Positions 1 to 7,329 of a DNA stretch of 64,000 nucleotides are shown here, in pieces (position 1 is the stretch's first letter; each line of letters starts with the position of its first letter). Source of the DNA: [Clostridium] citroniae WAL-17108 (GTDB lineage: Bacteria; Bacillota; Clostridia; Lachnospirales; Lachnospiraceae); the NCBI RefSeq assembly GCF_000233455.1, contig NZ_JH376426.1, forward strand, positions 265,658 through 329,657, given 5' to 3'. The notes beneath the pieces were generated by a model. That model ran no database searches. It was not told the DNA's origin and saw only the letters and a program-made list of their open reading frames with translations. The position numbers and the translations under genes are program-made.

Positions 1-1
1 C

Positions 2-469
2 CTGTTAAATGGAGGCGGTATATCCTCCATGGTCAAGGTGGGCATCATTGTACTGATCTCTTCCTCCTACTCCGGCATTTTTTCCCGCACCCGCCTGCTG
101 GCCGGTGTGAAATCCGCACTCCAGCGCTCAGCCAGGATCTTTACGCCGTTTGGGACCGTGGTGGTCACTTCCGTACTGTCCTGTGCCGTGAGCTGCAACC
201 AGAGCCTGGCAACCATACTGACCTGCCAGATGTGCGATACCCTGTATCCCAGCAAGGAAAAACTGGCTCTGGCCCTTGAAGATACCGTGATCGTGCTTGC
301 GGCCCTGGTTCCCTGGGGAATTGCAGGCGCCGTACCTGTGGCCACCATCGGAGCGCCCATGGTGTGTATGCTGTACGCATTTTACCTGTACCTGCTTCCC
401 GTGTGGAATTTGCTCACTGCCTTTTACCATGAACGGCCCAAAGCGCCGGTGCCTGCCTCTCACTCATGA
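2..469 (+). CDS. Na+/H+ antiporter, NhaC family (C-terminal part, cut by window start)
   Basis: The reading frame is open from base 2 and ends at a TGA after 155 residues, so the start lies outside the window. The visible part has glycine-rich and hydrophobic stretches, including a GGGISSM segment, and several membrane spans. This resembles the C-terminal half of NhaC-type antiporters, which exchange sodium for protons across the cytoplasmic membrane. It converges with the lipoprotein gene on the other strand, leaving only 40 bp between stops. The family call rests on recognition of this region only; another member of the same large transporter superfamily is possible. Confidence 0.7.
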   Translation: MLNGGGISSMVKVGIIVLISSSYSGIFSRTRLLAGVKSALQRSARIFTPFGTVVVTSVLSCAVSCNQSLATILTCQMCDTLYPSKEKLALALEDTVIVLAALVPWGIAGAVPVATIGAPMVCMLYAFYLYLLPVWNLLTAFYHERPKAPVPASHS

Positions 470-509
470 GGCTCCAAAGGAAGGCCGTCCGGGTCATGGA
501 AAAATTCCT

Positions 510-1424
510 TCAGCTTATCATCTCTGCTCCTATGGTATAACTCCATCCGCCATCTTGGAATGTTGCCTTTACATCTGTAAAATAATATGCCCCTGTGCCG
601 CTTCTGTACTTTCTCGCATTGCAGTTCACAGTGATCACATCGCCATCCCCGCCCTCATTGGCCGTCTCCGTGACGGATATCTCCTCAATGGTTATAAGTA
701 TCCCATGTTCCAGGCCCTTTTGGGGGTCCATGATCCCATCCTGTGTCACTTGCTCCGGCGTGGAGAGGAATCCCCATACATTAAAACTACCGCCTCCCAT
801 GTACGCCAGGCCTTCCTTTTCCGCATCAGTCAGGGATTCCATCTGGGTTAAGTCAAAATAGCTCTCTGTGACCCCGTCATTCAGCCCGGGATCCACCTCC
901 GCCAGATCCCGGATCAGCTGTTTGTAGAATTCCAGTTCCCTGCTTCCCCTTTCCTCCGTGACCTGAAGTTTCCGGTAACTAAACTGCCCAGGATATGTTT
1001 CCTGCACAGCCCCATTCCAGGTCAGATCCACAATCATCCCTGTTTCCAGGTCCGATACCTGGATCGCCTTCTGATCCACATCTTTCAGAACCTCACCGTG
1101 CCCCACATGGTACAGGCCTTTCATATCATCCAGGCCGCAGACCAGCATGCTGCTTTCCTTTACATCCAGGATCTCAAAACGATTAACGGTTTCTTCCATC
1201 GGGGGCAGAGTATCTTCATTTCCCTGTATTCCCGTTGTCCCCGGCGTTCCTGCCTCCTCTGCTGCTCCTGGTGTGTCCGTCTCTCCCGCTGCTCCTGCTG
1301 TTCCTGTCTCCACCGGCGTTCCTGCTGTCCCAGCCCCATCCGCTCTCTGGCTGCATCCGATCAGCACCGCCATGCACAGCACTAGGATCCAGGCCCCGCT
1401 TCTTCCTGTGATCATCCGTTTCAT
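510..1424 (-). CDS. Exported lipoprotein with Gly/Thr/Ala/Pro/Glu-rich linker, function unknown
   Basis: The 304-residue product begins with basic residues, a hydrophobic segment and a lipobox (LIGC, lipidated Cys24), so it should be anchored on the outer face of the membrane. Residues about 28-68 form an irregular repeat of AGTPG/ETGTAG-like units, a flexible linker. The rest, residues 75-304, is a soluble domain I do not recognise. A GGAGG sequence lies 10 bp before the ATG. It is probably monocistronic. The linker is GC-rich and could vary in length between strains. Confidence 0.75.
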   Translation of the reverse strand: MKRMITGRSGAWILVLCMAVLIGCSQRADGAGTAGTPVETGTAGAAGETDTPGAAEEAGTPGTTGIQGNEDTLPPMEETVNRFEILDVKESSMLVCGLDDMKGLYHVGHGEVLKDVDQKAIQVSDLETGMIVDLTWNGAVQETYPGQFSYRKLQVTEERGSRELEFYKQLIRDLAEVDPGLNDGVTESYFDLTQMESLTDAEKEGLAYMGGGSFNVWGFLSTPEQVTQDGIMDPQKGLEHGILITIEEISVTETANEGGDGDVITVNCNARKYRSGTGAYYFTDVKATFQDGGWSYTIGAEMIS

Positions 1425-1468
1425 GTCCCATGTTCCTCCTTCTCTCGCTGTAGTGTCAGTATGCTTTG

Positions 1469-1474
1469 ATTATA
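1469..1474 (-). promoter_or_regulatory. Extended -10 promoter of the lipoprotein gene
   Basis: On the minus strand the sequence reads TGATATAAT, a consensus -10 with the upstream TG of an extended -10 element, about 45 bp before the ATG at 1424. No good -35 was seen. The rest of the 280-bp gap to 1704 holds the terminator of the next operon and nothing else recognisable. Confidence 0.5.
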
Positions 1475-1611
1475 TCAGAACTGCGGAGCCCATACCTTAT
1501 TATTTACTGAATATTACATTACCGTGATATTAATATTCATCTCTTACCGGCGATTGGGATCTGCCTCAAGATGAAGTCTCCGGACAACGGCATTAAGGGG
1601 AAACTGAAAAT

Positions 1612-1652
1612 AAAAAGGATCCCCTTTGTCAGTTTGGCTGAGCCAGGGGATC
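1612..1652 (-). terminator. Rho-independent terminator of the ADH-PfkB operon
   Basis: The arms GATCCCC (1646-1652 read on minus) and GGGGATC (1618-1624) form a perfect 7-bp stem, followed on the minus strand by CTTTTTATTTT. It lies 50 bp after the kinase stop codon. Confidence 0.8.
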
Positions 1653-1703
1653 ATACTTGATTCTTTCTTTACAATGATTGGGTTCCAAAGGAATTTCAAA
1701 TAA

Positions 1704-2681
1704 TCATCCCCGGGTGACGGTCCTTTGTTTTACCGCCGCCTCCACCTCCGCCAACTCAGGCATTGAGCGCAAAGCCCCCTTCCTGGTGGTGACAATGGAC
1801 GCCGCCCCGCTGGCGCCTGTGAGCATTTCTCCGACCTTATCCATGGTCAGGGATCCCAGCGGATGGTCCAGAAGATAATTCAGGCAATATCCGCAGAACG
1901 TATCTCCCGCTCCCGTGGTGTCAATGGTCCGGTCCGTTAAAAACGCCTCTGCTTTCAGGGAATTTCCGGCCCAGTAAGCCCTGCTCCCTTCTGCTCCTGC
2001 CGTGACCAGAATAAGGGGAATACCATATGTATCCTGTAAACGGCGCACCCCTTCCCCCTCATCCTCGGTCCGGGTCATGAAACTCAGCTCTTTATCCTCG
2101 ATCTTCAGGATATCGCACACAGATACCCCGTAAATCATCTGTCTCCTGGCCTCCTCCATATCCTCCCAGAGAGGCGGACGGAGATTGGGGTCAAAGGAGA
2201 TCATACATCCGCTGGCCTTTGCACATTCCACCGCCTCCTTGGTGGCCCTGCGCACTCCATCGTGGGTCATGGACAGGGTGCCAAAGTGAAATATCCTGGA
2301 ATGGCTGATCATATCCAGATTCACCTCATCCGGCCTCAGGGCCATATCAGCGCCGGGGTTACGGTAAAATGAGAAACTCCTGTCCCCCGATCCGTCTATG
2401 CTTACAAAGGCAAGGGTTGTATGGACCTCATCCGACATGACCAGGCCGTCCAGGCCAATGCCTGCTTCCATAATAGCATCTTTCAGGAACCTTCCATGAA
2501 TATCCTTTCCGATCTTACCGATAAATCCCACCTGCCTGCCGCATTTTGCCAGCATGGCCAGGACATTACACGGTGCGCCGCCCGGATTCTGCTCCAGGAC
2601 AGGATTTCCCTGGGCGCTCAATCCGGAGGGAGTGAAGTCGATCAAAAGCTCTCCCAGCGCTGTCACATCATAGTTTGTCAT
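1704..2681 (-). CDS. PfkB-family sugar kinase, fructokinase-like
   Basis: The 325-residue protein has both PfkB signatures: the GGAPCNVLAMLAKCG region near the N-terminus and DTTGAGDTFCGY, carrying the catalytic Asp and anion hole, near the C-terminus. Members phosphorylate sugars with ATP in the cytoplasm; this form resembles clostridial fructokinases. The start is set at the ATG at 2681, preceded by GGAGAGGGG six bases upstream, rather than at an in-frame GTG at 2702. It follows the zinc dehydrogenase by 26 bp in one operon. The pair suggests a polyol oxidised to a ketose that is then phosphorylated (inference). A 2-keto-3-deoxygluconate kinase role cannot be excluded. Confidence 0.85.
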   Translation of the reverse strand: MTNYDVTALGELLIDFTPSGLSAQGNPVLEQNPGGAPCNVLAMLAKCGRQVGFIGKIGKDIHGRFLKDAIMEAGIGLDGLVMSDEVHTTLAFVSIDGSGDRSFSFYRNPGADMALRPDEVNLDMISHSRIFHFGTLSMTHDGVRRATKEAVECAKASGCMISFDPNLRPPLWEDMEEARRQMIYGVSVCDILKIEDKELSFMTRTEDEGEGVRRLQDTYGIPLILVTAGAEGSRAYWAGNSLKAEAFLTDRTIDTTGAGDTFCGYCLNYLLDHPLGSLTMDKVGEMLTGASGAASIVTTRKGALRSMPELAEVEAAVKQRTVTRG

Positions 2682-2707
2682 TGTGTTCCCCTCTCCGTTC
2701 ACGTCTC

Positions 2708-3733
2708 TTATTCCTGTACGTTGATGATAACCTTCATGGTGCTCTCCCTGTTCTCATCTATGTACTGGTAGGCCTTCAGGTAATCCCCAAACGCAAAATG
2801 CTTGGAAACCAGAGGCGCCAGCACCACCTTTTTCTCATTCACAAGACGGATGGCATCCAGATAGTCCTCATTCCGGTACATCATGCTGGTGTTCAGGTCC
2901 AGCTCATGGTCGTTGAGAACCGCCAGGTCAAGCTGTCCCGGACCTGCAAATACGGCCACCAGAATGATGACGCTTCCCTTGCGGGCATATTTGATCGCCT
3001 GGCCCATGGTAATGTTGTTGCCTGCGCAATCATAGATCACGTCCGCCTTATCCGGTCCGAAGTTATGGACCATAGCCTCACCGAAGTCCTGATTCCTGGT
3101 ATTGACACAAAAATCAACTCCGCACTCCTTAGCCTTTTCCAGGCGGAGGCTGCTGACATCGGTGATCATCACCTGGTCTGCTCCCATTCCTTTGGCTGCC
3201 TGGGCCACCAGTATGCCGATGGGTCCTGCTCCCAGAACCGCGATCTTTGCCCCTTTCACATCCCCCGCCCGTCTCACTGCATGGACGGCGACAGCCAGGG
3301 GCTCGATCATGGCGCCTTCGTCATAACTCATCTCATCCGGCAGAGGGGTAACCTTTGCCTGGTCAACAGCAAAGTAATGGGAGGCAACACCGGTGGTCTG
3401 AAACCCCATAACCTTAAGTTCCTCACACAAATTGTATTTGCCGTGGCGGCATGGATAGCAGCGGCCGCAGACCACCTGGGGCTGGATAGTCACCTTCTGC
3501 CCCGGCTTTATTCCTGACACCGCTGTCCCTGTCTTTACCACCTCGCCGGAAACCTCATGTCCCTGGGTCACGGGATAGCTTGTAAACGGATGCTCCCCGT
3601 GGTACACATGGATATCCGAACCGCAGACACCGATCTTCATAATCTTGATCAACACTTCATTCTCACCGATCTCCGGTACCGGAATCTCACGAAATTCAAT
3701 TTTTCCCGGAGCTGTCATTACCTGCTGCAACAT
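2708..3733 (-). CDS. Zinc-dependent medium-chain alcohol/polyol dehydrogenase
   Basis: The 341-residue protein is a medium-chain dehydrogenase. Cys37 and the GHE motif near residue 58 supply catalytic zinc ligands. Four cysteines in a CxxCxxC-x7-C pattern (residues about 90-104) bind structural zinc. GAGPIG marks the NAD(P)-binding Rossmann fold. The family includes sorbitol, L-threonine and other secondary-alcohol dehydrogenases. The neighbouring sugar kinase and ROK repressor favour a polyol substrate (inference). The ATG at 3733 has a GAGAAGGGG ribosome binding site. Transcription starts from the promoter at 3797-3825. Confidence 0.85.
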   Translation of the reverse strand: MLQQVMTAPGKIEFREIPVPEIGENEVLIKIMKIGVCGSDIHVYHGEHPFTSYPVTQGHEVSGEVVKTGTAVSGIKPGQKVTIQPQVVCGRCYPCRHGKYNLCEELKVMGFQTTGVASHYFAVDQAKVTPLPDEMSYDEGAMIEPLAVAVHAVRRAGDVKGAKIAVLGAGPIGILVAQAAKGMGADQVMITDVSSLRLEKAKECGVDFCVNTRNQDFGEAMVHNFGPDKADVIYDCAGNNITMGQAIKYARKGSVIILVAVFAGPGQLDLAVLNDHELDLNTSMMYRNEDYLDAIRLVNEKKVVLAPLVSKHFAFGDYLKAYQYIDENRESTMKVIINVQE

Positions 3734-3780
3734 ATGTTTTCCCCTTCTCTTTGTTTATATATAATCTTTTATAAAATATT

Positions 3781-3825
3781 TTACTAAAGTAATTATATTA
3801 TTGCACTGCGAATAAATTTTGTCAA
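3781..3825 (-). promoter_or_regulatory. Promoter and operator of the ADH-PfkB operon
   Basis: Read on the minus strand, TTGACA (3825-3820) is followed after 17 bp by AATAAT (3802-3797). Just downstream, across the expected start of transcription, lies the inverted repeat TTACT-TT-AGTAA (3792-3781). The string ATTACTTT recurs just below the -10 of the ROK gene itself (5038-5031). This is the expected layout for repression by the upstream ROK regulator; binding is inferred. Confidence 0.7.
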
Positions 3826-3858
3826 TATGGTATTTGCATTTTCCGGCTTTTCCCCCTT

Positions 3859-4998
3859 TTATATCAGGGTCCTGAAATACTCATCCAGGAAGGTCATGGC
3901 AATCCCCACGGCGGAAGCCTCCTTTTCATAGCCGCAGGTCCTCAGATACAGGGTGTCGTTGTCAAACATATTATACGCCGTTACCTTGTGTTCCAGCTTT
4001 GACATGTACTGCTTCAGATAACCGCCCACATATCCCCCCAGCACAATGTCACAGTCAAAAGCCATCCTGAGATTCGTTATGACGATGGACAGGTCCTCCA
4101 GGTAGGTATCCCAGATTTCCATGGCTTCCCGGTCCCCCTGTTCCAAAAGCTGGAAGAAATCAGCCAGCCCTGCGTCCTCTCCCGCAAAGGAAGACAGCAC
4201 TCCTGCGGAACAATAGGGATCCACGCATCCGCGCTTTTTGCAGTAGCAGGGCTTTCCCCCAGGATGTATGATCATATGCCCAAACTCGGCACTGCGGAAA
4301 TGATCCCCGGCATATATGGTATTGTCCAGATACACCGATCCCCCCACCGTGTTGCTGAGGGAGAGATAAACCGCATTCCGGTCCGTCCCCTGCAGTTCTG
4401 CAATGGCGGCGCTGTTGGCATCATTTTCAAAGTGGACCGGATAGTGGATCAGGCGGCTGATCACCTCCAGATTAATATCACTCACCTGAAGGATATGGGA
4501 GCGGATCAGACGGGCGTTCTCTTTATCAATGATCCCAGGCATGGAAATACCTACCCCCAATAGTTTATCCCTGTTGATCCGGCGGCTCTCCCCGGCCTGG
4601 TCCAGAAACTTCTCCAACTCCCCCGCCACTTTCTCATAATACTCAGATGTATTCTCATACCGTCTGCGGATCCGGTGTCCGCACACAGCATCCCCGTTCA
4701 GGTCAATGATCACATAGCTGACATGGTTGGCCGTAATGTCTATGCCCGCCGCGTATTTTACACTCTTTACAACCGACAGGGCCTTGGCCTTGCGTCCTCC
4801 TGTGGATTCGTACTCCCCCACCTCCTCCACAATACCGGCTTTCATTAACTCCTTCACATTCTGGAGGACCGTGGGCATACTAAGTCCCAGCTCCACGGCA
4901 AGCTCAGGTTTGGAAATATGCTTTCTGAGACGGATGTGGCTGGCGATCCTGGCCTTGTTCAGGCGCTTTTTCTCTGCTGCTTTTTCATTTATCTTCAT
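3859..4998 (-). CDS. ROK-family transcriptional repressor (NagC/XylR type)
   Basis: The 379-residue protein has an N-terminal winged helix-turn-helix (residues about 17-60), then a ROK sugar-kinase-like domain. The ROK zinc site appears as CYCKKRGCVDPYC near residue 265. Such proteins bind operator DNA and release it when a sugar or sugar phosphate binds. It is the first gene of the unit, followed by the dehydrogenase and kinase, and probably controls them and itself through the ATTACTTT sites. The start at 4998 has an AGGCGG site upstream. Confidence 0.87.
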   Translation of the reverse strand: MKINEKAAEKKRLNKARIASHIRLRKHISKPELAVELGLSMPTVLQNVKELMKAGIVEEVGEYESTGGRKAKALSVVKSVKYAAGIDITANHVSYVIIDLNGDAVCGHRIRRRYENTSEYYEKVAGELEKFLDQAGESRRINRDKLLGVGISMPGIIDKENARLIRSHILQVSDINLEVISRLIHYPVHFENDANSAAIAELQGTDRNAVYLSLSNTVGGSVYLDNTIYAGDHFRSAEFGHMIIHPGGKPCYCKKRGCVDPYCSAGVLSSFAGEDAGLADFFQLLEQGDREAMEIWDTYLEDLSIVITNLRMAFDCDIVLGGYVGGYLKQYMSKLEHKVTAYNMFDNDTLYLRTCGYEKEASAVGIAMTFLDEYFRTLI

Positions 4999-5030
4999 AT
5001 GATCCGCCTACTTTCATCAATGCTTTCATA

Positions 5031-5065
5031 AAAGTAATCATACATCCTCGCTGGTTATAATGCAA
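5031..5065 (-). promoter_or_regulatory. Promoter of the ROK repressor gene with candidate autoregulatory site
   Basis: On the minus strand, TTGCAT (5065-5060) is a weak -35, then 17 bp, then TATGAT (5042-5037). The -10 runs into TACTTT, giving ATTACTTT as at the dehydrogenase promoter. Two CTTTCAT copies lie just downstream on the plus strand (5011-5017 and 5023-5029). Confidence 0.5.
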
Positions 5066-5090
5066 TGTATTTTCTCTGGGACAGGGCAAA

Positions 5091-5114
5091 AAAAGAGGCC
5101 TGAACAGACCTCCT
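5091..5114 (-). terminator. Rho-independent terminator after the YgjP-like gene
   Basis: On the minus strand GGAGGTCTG and CAGGCCTC form a stem with one mismatch, followed by a run of seven T. It lies 32 bp after the stop at 5146 and separates the polysaccharide unit from the ROK gene. Confidence 0.7.
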
Positions 5115-5145
5115 TTTAATTTCTATGTACCCTCGCCGGGCAGGC

Positions 5146-5745
5146 TTACACCTGGCCTCCGTTCTCCTTCAGCCATTTCCTGCGCCTTTTATAATCAGGC
5201 ATGATCCGCTCCACCTCGGCCCAAAACCTGGAAGAATGATTCATCTCCCTGCGGTGGGCCAGCTCGTGGACCACCACATAGTCCAACACCTCCGGAGGCA
5301 TAAGGATCAGCTTCCAGTGAAAATTCAGGTTTCCCCGGGCGCTGCAGCTGCCCCACCGGGTCTTTGCAGCCCGTACCGTGATCCGGTTATAGGTCACGCC
5401 CATCAGACCGGCATAATACGCGGCCCTGTCTTCCAGCTGTTTCCTGGCCTTTTTCCTGTACACTGCTTCCAGCCCGGGATCCTGCACATAGTCAGGCTGG
5501 GGCCTTTCCTCCCGGATGCGGCGCCTTTCCTCTGTAAGAAACCACTTCTGGACGATCCAGTCCTGGCGTTCCCGGATAAAGTCCATCACGGACTGGCCCG
5601 GTATTCTCTGGGGGACACGGGCACAGACCCGCCCATCGGCATTGACCTCCAGTCCCATGGTCCTGCGCCTGGAGTAGATCACCTCCACGGGGATCACCCC
5701 CTCTTCCTGTCCACGGCGCCAGTTGATTTCCACTTTTCGTATCAT
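5146..5745 (-). CDS. YgjP/SprT-like zinc metallopeptidase (DUF45)
   Basis: The 199-residue protein carries the HELAH zinc motif, followed by NHSSRFW, which supplies a third ligand. The pattern is that of the YgjP/DUF45 family, predicted cytoplasmic metal-dependent hydrolases of uncertain substrate. The ATG at 5745 is preceded by AGGTG; an in-frame GTG nine bases earlier is less likely. It lies 62 bp after the ABC permease with no terminator between, so it is probably the last gene of the polysaccharide transcript, although a role in glycan synthesis is not implied. Confidence 0.8.
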   Translation of the reverse strand: MIRKVEINWRRGQEEGVIPVEVIYSRRRTMGLEVNADGRVCARVPQRIPGQSVMDFIRERQDWIVQKWFLTEERRRIREERPQPDYVQDPGLEAVYRKKARKQLEDRAAYYAGLMGVTYNRITVRAAKTRWGSCSARGNLNFHWKLILMPPEVLDYVVVHELAHRREMNHSSRFWAEVERIMPDYKRRRKWLKENGGQV

Positions 5746-5807
5746 TGAAAACACCTGCTTTTTACAAAATACCTGAAACCGGGTCTAAACATCCGGAAAC
5801 ACACGCT

Positions 5808-6620
5808 CTAAAGCACATCGGAAAAATGCGGCCTGAGACGCTTGAACATCTTAAGTCCAACCAGGAACACGGTGATCGTCACCGCCCAGTAATATATGGT
5901 CATAAGCGGCCGTTCCCAGAACCAATTTCCGGTGAGCATGCTGTCCCTATAACCGGCGGCAATATAATAAAATGGATTAAACTTTAACAGGGACACGATC
6001 CAGGGCCTGTCTGAAAACATGGACTCCGCATACATGATAGGCGTCATCCAGATCCCAAACTGAAGACAGATACCCACGATCTGCGTCATATCCTTAAAGA
6101 ACACATTGACCGCGCTGGTGAAAAACCCGATCCCAAGAGCCAGCATACTGGCTGCAAAGGTATAATAAATGGCCTGGATCCAGGTAATTCGGACCTGTAC
6201 TCCCGTAACCAGGTACATGCCGATCATGATCAGCACAAAAAATCCATGGACCAGAAGGCAGCTCACCAGCTTGATCAGGGGAAGGATCTCCACCTTAAAC
6301 ACCACTTTTTTTACCAGGTAGCTGTATTCCTGAAGGCAGCCCGTGATTGCGTTCATGCATTCACTGTAAAAGAACCAGGGCACGATACCGGGGACCAGCC
6401 AGGCCACATAGGATGCCCCAGTCACGGGCGGCGGCGTCTTAAAGCCTCCCTCACCAAATATAAAGGCATAGATGGCAATGGTCACAATGGGCTGTATGAA
6501 CATCCACACAATGCCGAAATAGGATCCCACAAACCGCTTGCGGAAATCCGCCTTGCCTAAATCCCAGATCAGCTTTCTCTTCTCTATAATCTCCTTACCA
6601 AGAGACAGTACGTAATTCAT
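5808..6620 (-). CDS. ABC-2 type polysaccharide/teichoic acid export permease
   Basis: The 270-residue membrane protein has the ABC-2 layout: an N-terminal cytoplasmic helix ending in FRKRFVGSYFGIVW, about six membrane spans and a conserved RLRPHFSDVL end. Relatives such as TagG and Wzm export undecaprenyl-linked polysaccharide or teichoic acid. They need an ATPase (TagH/Wzt), normally encoded next door. None is present here: the following gene is the YgjP-like peptidase. The gene follows rfbC by 33 bp. The length is normal and the C-terminus complete, so it is not truncated. Confidence 0.85.
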   Translation of the reverse strand: MNYVLSLGKEIIEKRKLIWDLGKADFRKRFVGSYFGIVWMFIQPIVTIAIYAFIFGEGGFKTPPPVTGASYVAWLVPGIVPWFFYSECMNAITGCLQEYSYLVKKVVFKVEILPLIKLVSCLLVHGFFVLIMIGMYLVTGVQVRITWIQAIYYTFAASMLALGIGFFTSAVNVFFKDMTQIVGICLQFGIWMTPIMYAESMFSDRPWIVSLLKFNPFYYIAAGYRDSMLTGNWFWERPLMTIYYWAVTITVFLVGLKMFKRLRPHFSDVL

Positions 6621-6653
6621 ATGTTATTTCCTTTTCCAATGCCACTTAGACAG

Positions 6654-7208
6654 CTAAAATTTAAAAGTATCCTCAAGGCCGCTCCACTTCTTGTCCTTGT
6701 CGGAGATGATCAGCTCCATGCCCTCTTCAATGGGCCACTGAACCCCGATCTGCGGATCGTCCCATTTAAGGCCGCCCTCATCGCCGGGATGATAGAAGTC
6801 CGTACATTTGTAAGCAAACTCCGCTTCATCAGAGAGCACCAGGAAACCATGGGCAAACCCCTCCGGAATATAGAACTGCTTTTTGTTCTCCGCAGAGAGC
6901 ACCACGCCGAACCATTTTCCATATGTCTCAGAATCAGAGCGCAGGTCCACTGCCACATCAAACACAGTTCCCCTGACCGCGCGCACCAGCTTGCCCTGGG
7001 GATACTGTTTCTGGAAATGCAGGCCTCTCAGCACGCCTTTCACGGACATGGACTGGTTGTCCTGGACAAATACCATATTCAGTCCCGCTTCCCTGAAATC
7101 GTTCTGATTATAAGTTTCCACAAAATATCCCCGCTCGTCCTTAAAAACAGTTGGCTCAATCACATATAACCCCTTGATCTCACAGGGCGTCACTTTTATC
7201 TTTCCCAT
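6654..7208 (-). CDS. rfbC: dTDP-4-dehydrorhamnose 3,5-epimerase
   Basis: The 184-residue protein matches RfbC/RmlC: FKDERGYF near residue 22, the VLRGLHFQ catalytic-His segment near residue 59 and FYIPEGFAHGF in the cupin core. It epimerises dTDP-4-keto-6-deoxyglucose at C3 and C5, the third step to dTDP-L-rhamnose. The other three genes (rfbA, rfbB, rfbD) lie 43 kb away at 49632-52641. A GGAG site precedes the ATG. It is the penultimate glycan gene of its unit, so the polymer made here probably contains rhamnose. Confidence 0.93.
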   Translation of the reverse strand: MGKIKVTPCEIKGLYVIEPTVFKDERGYFVETYNQNDFREAGLNMVFVQDNQSMSVKGVLRGLHFQKQYPQGKLVRAVRGTVFDVAVDLRSDSETYGKWFGVVLSAENKKQFYIPEGFAHGFLVLSDEAEFAYKCTDFYHPGDEGGLKWDDPQIGVQWPIEEGMELIISDKDKKWSGLEDTFKF

Positions 7209-7229
7209 TATTATCTGCTCCTTTTATCT

Positions 7230-7318
7230 CTTATCCACATCCATCTGGCAATTTTATCACTTTATCCACGGTCTGGCAATACTTTATCTACTTTATCCAC
7301 GGCCGGGCAAACCGATCC
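7230..7318. repeat. Three direct repeats, each with a DnaA-box-like 9-mer
   Basis: Three imperfect units of about 30 bp follow one another. Each starts with TTATCCAC: TTATCCACA at 7231-7239 (perfect DnaA-box consensus), TTATCCACG at 7262-7270 and at 7293-7301, each 31 bp apart. A CTGGCAAT or GGGCAAA block follows in each unit. They fill the 121-bp gap between the DUF2142 gene and rfbC, which holds no coding sequence. DnaA binding is inferred only. Confidence 0.6.
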
Positions 7319-7329
7319 ACCCACTGCGG

